64,000 nucleotides of DNA from NCBI GenBank assembly GCA_903772945.1, contig CAICTM010000168.1, positions 1 through 64,000 on the forward strand. The letters run 5' to 3'. The notes beneath the pieces were generated by a model, which was not told the origin of the DNA, searched no databases, and was given only the letters and a program-made list of their open reading frames with translations. A program made the translations under genes and the position numbers. The first letter of the stretch is position 1; each line of letters opens with the position of its first letter. Origin of the DNA: Seminavis robusta (lineage: Eukaryota > Bacillariophyta > Bacillariophyceae > Naviculales > Naviculaceae). Below are positions 51,627 to 61,361 of this stretch, in pieces.

Positions 51627-52678
51627 GGTGGCAGTTGCAGGGATTGTTTAGAGTCTGGTGGAGTTGATGGCATTGATTTGTTGATTTGTGAGGATCAATC
51701 ACGCAGGTGGTCGCCACTGCCAAATCCAAGAGAGATCCAAAATAAATCTAAAAAGCTGACGTCGTTTCCCTTCCGTACTTGAGACCACGTCAGTGCTGTA
51801 ACTTCAATCTGGCATCTATGCATACTAAGTATCCATCCGACTACGGTGTACAGTCGTACCGGTACTAGTACTACGGTAGTATCTCTGGCCAGACTATGAT
51901 AAAGTGCTCGTACCGGTACCGGCCGAGCCATTAGATACAGTACGTCATCCCCCTGAAGGGATTCGATTCACTAAGTATTCTAAGAGTACACCGGTACCGG
52001 TACCTGGAAGTGACAAGTACTAGTACATATGTACGGTGCATATACTCGTGTACGGTACGGATGGAAGAGGGCCAGGAAAAGGCTGAACTCAGGATCATGT
52101 TAGAGATGGCAGGTTCTCTCGAAAGGTACATCGTACCTTCGTCTGCTGAACTCTTCACGTCGCTGTTAACAAAAACCGCTACATAAAACCATTGTTAGTT
52201 CAGCAAAAGCAAGGAGCAAGATGGTCGTGAATGGAGAACGGAGAACATCCACCGAAAGAAGAGGGAAGAGAGGGCCACGGCGATTACAAAACGGTCGAGA
52301 CGAAAACGATGGATGGAAACGAATTTCTGGCTTATGTGACCACTTTCCAGGTCACCAGACCAAGTAAATGCAAATGAGTTTACCAGAGATCTAGTGCCTT
52401 GTGGTTATCCTAACTTCAGCCATTCATGACAAATATGATACAGGCTGCTCTACTTTTTCCCCTTTGGGAAGGTGGATTGGCCCAGGGCCAAGACAAGCAT
52501 TGGAGCGCAGTCTTGCTCGTGGTCGTGTTGTCTGCGGGGTCAACCCTGAGCCTGGATTTGCTGAGCAAACTACGACAACCGTGGACTGGGTTTGCTGTTG
52601 AGTTTTGTGGAGCTGTGAACGCAGTACTCTTTGCTGGTGAAACATATACCGTACAAAACGTATTTTGTCTTCTTTGGT
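51627..52678. other. Intergenic rich in GTACCGGTAC-type palindromes
   Basis: No gene seen. Between 51,850 and 52,060 there are many motifs: GTACCGGTAC, ACTAGTAC, TACGGTACGG, CACCGGTACCGGTACC. The right part is the 3' flank of the WLM protease gene. Confidence 0.5.
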
Positions 52679-53933
52679 CTATGCACCGTTTGTCGAGCTT
52701 TTGTAAATGTCATATCCAAATCTTTCCATGACACTTTCTTCTGAAGCGGTTTCACTTTCTTGCATAGAATCCACAACCTTGTAGTGCTCATGCTGAATTT
52801 CTGCCATGAGCTGGTAAAAGGCGAAACTGTGGTTGGGGTGGACGCAATGAGCAAGCTCGTGAGCCACGGTAGTATCGATTTCTCCGTAGGTGCGGAATTT
52901 GTCATGGTTGTGTCGGGTTCGGAGGCGAACGAAGATTTCGTGATACTCTTCGCCCAACTTGACGACGGTGACGGATCGGTTGTATCCCAGAGCAATATCT
53001 TGTACGTCTCCGTCACCAATTCTTGTCGAGTCCCAGCTTTCTTCACCCTCAGTACTGGGAATCTTTTCTATGCAGCAGCACATTCTGCAGTTACCGGTGT
53101 GAAGGAAAGTTAGTTCGTAGTTTTGCTCCGCAACGCTTCTGATCTTTTCTTCTTACTCACTCGGATACGGCCAATATTTTGAAGCCCCTTCTCCTTATGA
53201 TAGGAAGAAAATCCTTTGCAAGTCGCTTCAGCAAAAACTTTGCATACTCTTCATTGGGAAGGTTGGGGATGTGGTAAAATCCTGGAGCCGCAAAGACATC
53301 GGAGGAGGACTCATCACTCCCGTCTTTTTGGTTCAATGACGCCATGATACCAAGTTGCAAGGCAAAATCTCGTTGACCATCGATTGCGGATCCAGTGCCT
53401 TCTTGGCTTGAAGTGCTATTGGTGTCTGAAGCCACGGGCTTGCACAGAAGAGCTGGATCAATCGTCACCTTCGGGAGATATTTGTCAGGTTGGGGCAGTG
53501 TAATCTTGTTCTTCTTACTAGTCTTCTTTCTTTTTCCATAAGACTCTGGGACTCTTGCCAGGCGTCGAGCTCTGGCGTCTTCTGTGTGCTGGCGTGCCAT
53601 GCCATCTTCCAGTTTTGATTGTCGACGGGAGTTGAGTTTTTGCCACAGCACGAAGCCAACAAAGATCACCAAGATGGTTGTGCCCATTGTGGAGACGAAA
53701 GTGTTGTCTCGCCCCTTTGGAGAAGCGAGATCTTGTGAAACTCCAAGATCCAATCTGATTTGCTTGGCTTCCTCGTCAACACCTTTCGGGGGAGAAGGCG
53801 GTCGTCGTCGGGAACGCCATATTCGCGAAGGCAGCTCCTCGATAGATCGAGATCGATACGAGTCGTCCTCTTCGATACGTTCGATAGGGATGTCGAGACT
53901 CTCTATCCACAGCGAATTATCATCGGCCGCCAT
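52679..53933 (-). CDS. Membrane-anchored WLM-domain zinc metalloprotease
   Basis: Exons 53933-53161 and 53084-52679 (76-bp intron, phase 2) give 392 residues from the first in-frame ATG. Residues about 80-99 form one membrane helix (STMGTTILVIFVGFVLWQKL) after an acidic, Arg-rich head. The WLM fold starts at FLPIIRRRGFKILAVSE and continues across the splice site: IALGYNRSVTVVKL, EIFVRLRTRHN, and the zinc site HELAHCVHPNH (His 333, Glu 334, His 337, His 343) followed by FYQLMAEI. WLM proteins include yeast Wss1, which digests DNA-protein crosslinks; Wss1 is soluble and has SHP and SIM motifs, which I do not see here. Which membrane carries the enzyme is unknown. Confidence 0.85.
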
Positions 53934-54097
53934 TGTCTGGTGCTGTACCGGCGGCAAGCAAGCTTTCAAGAAGTCAACTTCGTACAACTTTAGAAGAAAA
54001 CGGTCAAAGGGACTTTCGCCTTCTCAGTCGTGGATTTTGCGGCGCAGTCCTGGACCGTCCGAACTGCCACGACTGACTCGTTTCGTTAAGTGGATAT

Positions 54098-54220
54098 AAG
54101 AGGATGTGAAGATTTACGAGGATGTTTAAGAGGATGTTGTTAAGAGGATGTTTATTTAAGAGGATGTTTAAGAGGATGTTGAAGATTTATGAGGATGCTA
54201 AGAGGATTTTTAAGAGGATG
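54098..54220 (+). repeat. Degenerate AAGAGGATGTT array
   Basis: About ten copies of AAGAGGATGTT, some changed to GATTTACGAGGATG, with irregular spacing. Confidence 0.7.
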
Positions 54221-54339
54221 TTGTCAGTCGTGGAAATGTCAAGTTTTTTAGCCAAATCCGTCGGATCGGACGGTCCTGGGTTACTCGGCATTTTGTCTGT
54301 TTGGGTAAGTGTTTTGGCGATTAAAAGTGATCCTTGTGT

Positions 54340-55075
54340 GAATGTCTACACACCTTTAGTAGACATAAATAGACAAAGTAGACATTGTGTACAGTACTTT
54401 GGTAGACATTACACTCCAAACCTGAAGGTAAGAAACTCCAAATAAGAAAGCGAGTACTCAGATTTTAGAGAAAGATAAGAATCTTTCTATACTGAAATTT
54501 CACAAACTTGTAAGAAAACCTCCCAGTATTGATACCTCAAAGCACAAGAAATACTACTAGTCTGACACCATGAAAATGCTCCTAACTTGTGCCTAAATCT
54601 GCAAAATTTTCTACCTGGTCGCAGAGACAGTGATCACCATTATTACTTGATCCAAACCAATTCAGAGTTCTGAGCAAGTTGGACCCAAAGGGCCAGGTGC
54701 ACTGGGTATATCCAAACACTAACCTGTTTGATCTAGAAGCTTAGTAAGAAAGTCATCTATACTGAAATTGGCTTGTTTTCTTAGAAATAAAATGAGTAGC
54801 AAAATAGCGCAGTTGGGTAAGAAAGCTCCAGTACTGACTCCCAGTTAGAGCTTTCTTATTATTGAGTTTGGAGTGTAGTAGACAAAGTGACACATTGGTA
54901 GACATTGGTAGACAAAGTGAGACATTGGTAGACAAAGTGAGACATTTTGGTACTGTTTTACTGTACTGTTTAGATATTGGTAGACATTAGTAGACATTGT
55001 GAGACAATGTGAGACATTGGTAGACATTGTGAGACATTGGTAGACATTGTGAGACATCCGTAGACATTGTAAGCC
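54340..55075 (-). repeat. GTAGACATTGTGAGACATTG minisatellite, split by a MITE
   Basis: Units of about 10 bases (GTAGACATT, GTAGACAAAGT, GAGACATTG) occur at 54,350-54,410 and again at 54,878-55,070. The two parts are separated by the 464-bp MITE, so they were probably one array. Confidence 0.75.
54412..54875. mobile_element. MITE with CACTCCAAAC inverted ends and TA duplication
   Basis: The element starts CACTCCAAAC (54412-54421) and ends with its inverse GTTTGGAGTG (54866-54875). TA lies at both borders (54410-54411 and 54876-54877), the usual Tc1/mariner target duplication. Subterminal AATAAGAAAGC is also inverted. Inside, AAGAAAG with CTATACTGAAATT or CCAGTACTGACTC recurs in loose copies. 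There is no coding frame. Family assignment to a Tc1/mariner-mobilised MITE is inference from the TA. Confidence 0.72.
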
Positions 55076-55816
55076 ACTTTTACAAAGGAGCATAGAACAT
55101 TATTTAGGCAACTCTGTAATCAGATACAATAGCTTTTTAAAATAAATAGACAAAATGCTGAGTAACCCTGCATTTTGCCGTCCTGGATCTGAAAACCCGT
55201 TGCGTGGAAATTTTTCAAGGTCCACAGCGTGGAACGTGGAAATTTCAGTGACATACTGTACAGGTTCCAGAGCAACTCAGAACAGGGTTTGCCGTTTGCC
55301 AAATAAATGGAAAGGAAGTGACGAGCTTGGCTAGAGTAGAGATTTGACAGCCGAACCTGGAGAAGAAGAGTCCAGTCGAGTCCCTGCACTGCTCCTCCGG
55401 TAACTTTCCTCGTCTACAGCATCCCCCGTGGCAGGCTTTGACACCATGATTTTTCACGCAACTGAACTCCCGTGCAAAGCTGGCTGATGGTGCTACGGTA
55501 CGCCTGGGCACTTGTAGTCTAATGGGCGAAACATTGGTAAACGACACAATATTATTCCTTTCACAATGAAATTGATGTTTTTGGTTGCAGTTATCACATA
55601 CTTTCCCACGATGGCAGTACCAAACAGTATGTTGGAGGACTTTCCAATTCTCACAACGACAACTCTTGTCGTGCGGAATATCAGCTCTCAATTCAAATGA
55701 TCGTTCGTTCCATAAGGGACCAACAGAACGATCAGAAGCAATCAATCATACTCGGCGAAACCATTGACATAATAGATAGACGGAGGGAGGCAGGAGGAGC
55801 AGAAGAATAGCACCAG

Positions 55817-58126
55817 CTAGCAACAAGTATTGCCAATTTTTCGCGGTGTTGGTGGCACATTTCGATAGTTTACTGGCCGAGACAAGAAGGAAGGATCGGT
55901 CTCTACAGACATTGCTTCCTGGTTCAGGTCATCGAGGATGTATGACGAATCTTGATAGCCAAAACCGCCAAAGGCACGGGCATAGCCGAGACCACTCCTC
56001 TTTGAATGTCGGTTGTTAGCTTCATCCAGCTGCCAGTCTCCAACTTCGGGGCCCACAAGCTCTTCCTCGGTCGGGTGCACAAACGATTCGTCATCAAAGT
56101 CAGTACGACCATCGTCGAAATTGGCATACATTTTCTTGACACGTTGCGTTCGCCTCTTTCGTGAGAACGCGACCTTCAAGATAACCAAGGAAACCAAAAC
56201 AAGTCCAAGAACTCCCATGGAGAATCCAATGGCCTTGTTGTTTGGGTCGTCAGTGACGACCGCCGCTCTCGCCGCGGCTATTTGCGTTGTGCTACCGTTG
56301 GATTCAGAGTCCACCTGAACAGGTCCCGGTGTCACTCCCTGCAACTCTGGCATGTCGGCCCCTAGAATGGCTCGTTGCAAGTCGTCCTTTATGGCCTCGT
56401 GGTCATCCAATACGGTGTAATGGTAAACATTGACAGCCACGGAAACTGGAATGCAGGTTGGTTCCGGAGGACCGGCCGCCCGCTCCTCGGGTTCAGGAGG
56501 ACCGGCTGTCCGCTCCTGGGGTCCGACCACGTGTGAGTTTGGAGCTTCTGCACTGGCTGCAGCTGACACGGACGGCGTTTCATCAACGGGGACACTGCCT
56601 CCCAAAATGAGTGGCTCTGCATTTGCTGGCCCAGGTCGTTCGTTAGATTCTGGCAAGTACTGTCTTGCCGAGGCGCTAATCAGACTCCTTCGTGTCATGG
56701 AGGAGCACTCCTCGCCTGATCGGGCGGGCCTCCCAAATAGCACGTTGGTGATGTAGCCTGGAGCGACTTCATCGGTACCCAACACGCCGCTGCAACCAGC
56801 CACTACCGAGGCCACTTCCCGTTGGAGATAACCGCGCAATCGTTCCAGAAACTGTTCCTCATTGTCAGTTTGGACTTGCAGTTCCGACAGAATGGTGAAG
56901 GTTGTGACCATATCCGTGACGGGACCCTGGTCGTTGGCAATATCATTACAGGAAACGGCCCGCACTTCTTCCACGGAGGCTTCCATGATAACACCCGAGT
57001 CGGAATAAAGAGCACCCGACTGGCCCTGGTATACGGTTGTGGCGGTTCCCGACGACACTGTTGCCGTTCCCTGTTCGGGAGGATACTCTCGCATGGGGAG
57101 TGAGCTTTCGCCGTAGTCTGTGAACTCATCGCACTCGGCATCACGGGCACTGGAAGCCCCCTTTTTGTTGTTGCTTTTGATGGCACTGTTGGCGCTTTTG
57201 AGTCCTCGCATGCGTGAACCCGACTTTTTCGCGGCCTTTGCAGATTTCCCGGATGCCACACCGGATCGACCGCATCTTGCCGCCCCCTCTTTGTCTGCCT
57301 TTGCAGCTAGCTTGGCAGCTTTTTTGGCGGACTTGTCGTTTGAAGCGGATCTACCACTGTCCGCATTGGCAGCTAGCTTGGCAGCTTTTTTGGCCGACTT
57401 GTCGTTCGAAGTGGATCTACCACTGTCGGAAACACCAGCAGCCTTGGCACCGGATTTGGCGGCAGATGCCTGTTTGGCCGATTTTCCAGAAGCGCCGCTA
57501 GCAGACTTTCCAGCAGCACTGAAGAACCCAGCAGGCTCGCTGCGGGAGTATGTGTTAGTCGTAGAGGTGGTTGTGGTCGTAGTAGTAGATGCCAAGGGTG
57601 TTTGCTCCGCCATGACTTCTGGTGGTGGATATTCGCGATCAGGGACACCGCTGCTGGGCCCACCAGTGCCACCACCAGAGTTACGACTAGCAGAGTCACA
57701 TTTCTTGCCTCCCTTTAGTCGGCGGCGTTTTCGTCCTCCTTTTTCACTCTTGTCGCTCTTATCTTTCTCGGCACTCTTGCCAGTTTCAGATTCGGCGTTT
57801 GACCGAGCTCCCTCCACGCATTCATCTGCTTCTGCCCGAGACGAGCCGCTGTCGTCTTTGGCACTCTTGACAGTATCATACTTGGCACTGCGCTGATACC
57901 GATCACCACTGGGGTATTCTCGGTCTCCCGATGGCAAATTGGACGCATAGATAGCATCCCCACCGACTGCTGGTAGCTGGCGTCCAATATTATGTGGATG
58001 TTGTTTGCCGTAGCCCACTACTCCCCGAACTCGTTTGAGAGTCGGTGCAGTCGCCAAACTTGTCGAGGCAGATAACACTGCTGCAATACACACCCACACA
58101 ATGCGGCTGGATACCTGCACCGTCAT
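55817..58126 (-). CDS. Single-pass membrane protein of silicalemma (SAP) type
   Basis: A single exon of 769 residues. A signal peptide (VWVCIAAVLSASTSLATA) is followed by a long lumenal part rich in Ser, Lys, Ala and Gly. Lysines are spaced as KSAKKAAKLAAKADK, and a 22-residue tandem duplication (DSGRS.SNDKSAKKAAKLAA) is visible. RRRL near 135 and RGL near 312 fit the RxL cleavage motif of diatom cell-wall proteins. An ordered lumenal region with four to six Cys (VRAVSCNDIAND to VVAGCSGVL) precedes a second low-complexity stretch, one membrane helix (IGFSMGVLGLVLVSLVILKV) and a tail of about 125 residues. This layout is that described for silicalemma-associated proteins of diatoms. The match is by architecture, not by proven homology. 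Confidence 0.62.
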   Translation of the reverse strand: MTVQVSSRIVWVCIAAVLSASTSLATAPTLKRVRGVVGYGKQHPHNIGRQLPAVGGDAIYASNLPSGDREYPSGDRYQRSAKYDTVKSAKDDSGSSRAEADECVEGARSNAESETGKSAEKDKSDKSEKGGRKRRRLKGGKKCDSASRNSGGGTGGPSSGVPDREYPPPEVMAEQTPLASTTTTTTTSTTNTYSRSEPAGFFSAAGKSASGASGKSAKQASAAKSGAKAAGVSDSGRSTSNDKSAKKAAKLAANADSGRSASNDKSAKKAAKLAAKADKEGAARCGRSGVASGKSAKAAKKSGSRMRGLKSANSAIKSNNKKGASSARDAECDEFTDYGESSLPMREYPPEQGTATVSSGTATTVYQGQSGALYSDSGVIMEASVEEVRAVSCNDIANDQGPVTDMVTTFTILSELQVQTDNEEQFLERLRGYLQREVASVVAGCSGVLGTDEVAPGYITNVLFGRPARSGEECSSMTRRSLISASARQYLPESNERPGPANAEPLILGGSVPVDETPSVSAAASAEAPNSHVVGPQERTAGPPEPEERAAGPPEPTCIPVSVAVNVYHYTVLDDHEAIKDDLQRAILGADMPELQGVTPGPVQVDSESNGSTTQIAAARAAVVTDDPNNKAIGFSMGVLGLVLVSLVILKVAFSRKRRTQRVKKMYANFDDGRTDFDDESFVHPTEEELVGPEVGDWQLDEANNRHSKRSGLGYARAFGGFGYQDSSYILDDLNQEAMSVETDPSFLSRPVNYRNVPPTPRKIGNTCC
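57295..57431 (-). repeat. 66-base coding tandem duplication
   Basis: Two near-identical copies (GCAGCTAGCTTGGCAGC ... GATCTACCACTGTC) encode the repeated Lys/Ala/Ser block of the silicalemma-type protein. Confidence 0.8.
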
Positions 58127-59543
58127 GGTTGGATTAATTCAACTCAACTCCTTCAATCAATTCCACTCCACTTTTCGTGACTGCTCTGATGGATGCTCTT
58201 GGTGTTGCTGCTGGGTTCGTTCCTGTCTTGCTGCTCTAGCTTGCTCCGGATCAATCGTCGGGTCGTCGTCGTGTTGGAAAAAAGGCGGTCAGGTGATTGC
58301 CTGCTGGAATTGAAAATGTGAGGAATGGGTCGTGGCATATCGTTTCTGTTGGTAACGGTTTGTGGTCACACTGTGCTCGCCAGGAGGAAATGGGCGGCAA
58401 TTCTGTAGGTAATTTCAAACTGCAATCCAACCCGACTGGGAATGCCCGGTCTTGGGAGAGGATCTTTCGCGCTAGTTGAGTTACATGTACCAGACTGCAC
58501 GGAGCTCTCAACCGCATTTGTCGGATGATGGGTTCCATTGACGTTGGATAGCTATCCAACTTAGTTGCTGTCAAGAGTCAAGAGTGGAAAAAAGGGTTGG
58601 CCAGGGGAGCCAGCTAGCAGGTAGCTCTAGCTAGATGCGGCGGTGTATCATGCAGCATTCAGGCTGGTGGACGGAAGCAACTACCGCAGGCGGTGGCCTT
58701 TGCCTGAGCAAAACACACGATTCTGTTTGTCTATCCACTTCAGAGAGAGAGTTAAAGCATTTTGATATCCATCGTTTAGTGTACAGTACCTCTAGCTAGA
58801 GTCTGCAGTGAGAAATAGTTGTTGGTAAACTCGACGACACGATTTTTTGGCGTACCGTTGACCCTGCAGGTGAAGATTCTTCTTGGCACTTTGGAGACTG
58901 GGCTGGGAATACTAGCTTGTTTCAGCACCGGAGTTGTCTCAATGAACGACGGCACAGTAACATTGTGCTTGGGTTGATGTCAGGATCTGCGACCCGGTTT
59001 GGGCGTGGTCGTTCTGTGGCTCTCAAAAATATTGCATCCTGAAACTAGTCTACTGGATACCGCCGGATACAGCTGTACACGTACTGGTACGGTACCGTAG
59101 CGTAGTGGATTGAAAAAAGTCAGGCTGATGCGACAGCCATTTACATCCCCGCGACGGACAAGACGACACCCTATCTCCATGCAATGAATAACTACATGTA
59201 GCTACTAGTCTAGACCCCGCCTGCTTACGATTGATTACATGTAGTCCATCCTTGTTTGACACTGTTGGAAGTACCGAATTGCTGTTCTAGCTAGCTAGTA
59301 GATGCACTGTATGCATAACAACATTTTCTTCCAACTTCAGATGATTTAGTTTCCACGTTCAGAGTTCACGTTTGGAATTTCCACGGAGGTACGTCATACT
59401 CCAAATCTGCATCGTGGCATTTTTGGCCTTCCACCTTCCTCATTGATTGGTCCATGTCCTGCTTCCATTGCAGATGTGGATGATCATACCCACTCTAAAA
59501 GCTCCACCAAAAGAATTCTCCTTGACTGACTACTAGATAGATA
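58127..59543. promoter_or_regulatory. 1.4-kb divergent upstream region
   Basis: It separates the silicalemma-type gene and the J-domain gene and should hold both promoters. CTAG clusters (about 58,610-58,635 and 59,286-59,303) and a GTACTGGTACGGTACCG stretch near 59,080 are seen. No gene is recognised. Confidence 0.45.
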
Positions 59544-61250
59544 ATGATTTGGAAGTGGCTTTGGCTGCTGTGCCTCATCGAGCATCTCCAAGCCACAGCA
59601 TCCAAGGTTGAAGATGAGGAGTTTTCTTGTGCTCCCGACCAAGTCAAGTATGAATGGGAACGATTAAACTACTATGAGATTCTTGGTTTTTCAGGCTCCT
59701 CTCGGTCGCACAAATCTTTGGATTCCAAAGCCATTCGTAAGGCTTACCGATCCCAGGCTCAGGCTTGGCATCCCGACAAACTGGCACCCAACCAGACAAT
59801 CAGCATTGACCACATCAATGCTAGATTTGCTCAGATTGCTCAAGCCTACCACGTCCTGAAGGATCCACAAAAACGAGCTTCCTATGATCGATTCCTTCAA
59901 ACTTGCGAATACCAAAAAGAGCGTGGTCATCATCAGAGACAGAATCCGCCACACTACCAACAACAGCAACAGCAACAACAATATGCCCATAGGCAGCAAA
60001 ACCATAGAAGCCAGAACCAGAATCATCAATCTGGAAGATTTGGTCCAGCATCGGTACGAAAAGAACAAGAAATGCTAGTGGACCCCATGACGGGGGCTCC
60101 AATCCTACGGGAAACCATATACGAAGAGTTTGCCAGAGACAATCGCTACAGAATATCCATTCAAGATTTCTTGGTCGAGTCCATGGATTCATGGGGAAAC
60201 GCCTACTACCAACCCCTCTATCCTTCACCAAGAATAGTCGAAGAAGGACCAATCAATCATCAGTACCAAGAACAGCAAGACTTTTTCCAAAAGAGTTCTT
60301 CGCAGAACACTCTCGAAGATGGAGCTGTCATGAGATCTCATGAAATGATCGTATCAGACAATGAACGGTATCGTGCACATGTAGACAACTGTCAGCTGGT
60401 CATTGAAGCCAGAACCATGAAACACGGCGACAGAGTGGAACCAGAGATTCACGTGGTTTGGAAATCCAATAATCAGGTACCTTTCATGGGAGTCAATGAG
60501 TGCTTCTTGGCGTTGCAAGATGGCCAGCTAATGATTGCCGGTGGAAGCCCCGAATTTCACACGGGTAGCATTCTTTGGTTCAGCGATGCCGACAACAATA
60601 ACATTGAGGACGAGGAATCTTTCCTCTTTTCTCGTCAAAAGAAACGGTATCAGGCAAAGCTGGAGAATGACGGAAAGTTGGTGGCATACAGGCTCGCCGA
60701 GGACGACGACCCAAGATGTGTCTGGGCAAGCGGGCCATTGGGATGCATTCGGGTTGTGAGTCAACCAAGTCACTTGTTGCGAGTCGCACAGGATCGGCTT
60801 GGTGAAGCTTTCCAAGAACTGTTTGGAGAATCCGATGAGCCAAATTACAACAATTCACAGGGCATGTTCGACGATGACGATGACGGCAATATCCTTTCAA
60901 GCCTGTTCAGGTCTGTGAAACAAGCCTACGATCGATTTGAAGACCAGGGGGAGCATTTCATGTCCAGTATAAATCACAATATCAAAAGGGCCTTTGGTTG
61001 GGGCAATGACATGGACGAGGAAGACGAAGAGAATGAAAACGTCTTCTTGAAACTAGCAAGCAATGTTATGAGGTTCATCAACGGAGCTAAAGATGATGAC
61101 GTCATGTCAGGTCTACTTAGCAATGTCAAGCAACCATTCCAGGAGTTGAATCTGGCCCGCAAGCGTGTTGAAGCCTCCTTGGAAGAGAGGACCATCAGAT
61201 TTGTGCACAATTCAATGTTGCGTTGGCAAAAGTACCGCTCTGAAAAGTGA
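59544..61250 (+). CDS. Secretory-pathway J-domain (DnaJ/Hsp40) protein
   Basis: A single exon of 568 residues. The first 20 residues are a signal peptide (WKWLWLLCLIEHLQATAS). The J domain spans about 41-116: LNYYEILGFSGSSR, AIRKAYRSQAQAWHPDKL with HPD at 76-78, and AYHVLKDPQKRASYDRFL. A Gln/His-rich linker follows. Residues about 170-380 hold an ordered region of beta-type sequence (VDNCQLVIEARTM, HVVWKSNNQVPFMG, GSILWFSDADNNN) that resembles lectin-like or bulb-type repeats, but I cannot assign it. The C-terminus is acidic and helical. It probably works with BiP in the ER or a compartment behind it. No ER-retention signal is visible at the end (RSEK). Confidence 0.85.
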   Translation: MIWKWLWLLCLIEHLQATASKVEDEEFSCAPDQVKYEWERLNYYEILGFSGSSRSHKSLDSKAIRKAYRSQAQAWHPDKLAPNQTISIDHINARFAQIAQAYHVLKDPQKRASYDRFLQTCEYQKERGHHQRQNPPHYQQQQQQQQYAHRQQNHRSQNQNHQSGRFGPASVRKEQEMLVDPMTGAPILRETIYEEFARDNRYRISIQDFLVESMDSWGNAYYQPLYPSPRIVEEGPINHQYQEQQDFFQKSSSQNTLEDGAVMRSHEMIVSDNERYRAHVDNCQLVIEARTMKHGDRVEPEIHVVWKSNNQVPFMGVNECFLALQDGQLMIAGGSPEFHTGSILWFSDADNNNIEDEESFLFSRQKKRYQAKLENDGKLVAYRLAEDDDPRCVWASGPLGCIRVVSQPSHLLRVAQDRLGEAFQELFGESDEPNYNNSQGMFDDDDDGNILSSLFRSVKQAYDRFEDQGEHFMSSINHNIKRAFGWGNDMDEEDEENENVFLKLASNVMRFINGAKDDDVMSGLLSNVKQPFQELNLARKRVEASLEERTIRFVHNSMLRWQKYRSEK

Positions 61251-61361
61251 ATTGTTTCAACGGTACCTGGTGGGCACCCAGGATCGGAAGGTTGCAGGAA
61301 CGTGCAACCAGTCTTCTTTTGGGGTTGCCATTTCTTTGCTGTTTGTATGTTCAACGGAGTC

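Larger units (their letters stand above)
53934..55816. other. 1.9-kb repeat-rich intergenic region
   Basis: Contains the GAGGATGTT array, the GTAGACA minisatellite and the MITE, listed separately. At 55,245-55,745 a minus-strand frame of 166 codons with 17 Cys is open, but it shows no family likeness and is not called. Confidence 0.5.

Noticed and set aside
55245-55745. Cys-rich 166-codon minus-strand frame
   Set aside because: Cysteine spacing fits no zinc-finger or secreted-peptide family that I know; not supported as a gene.
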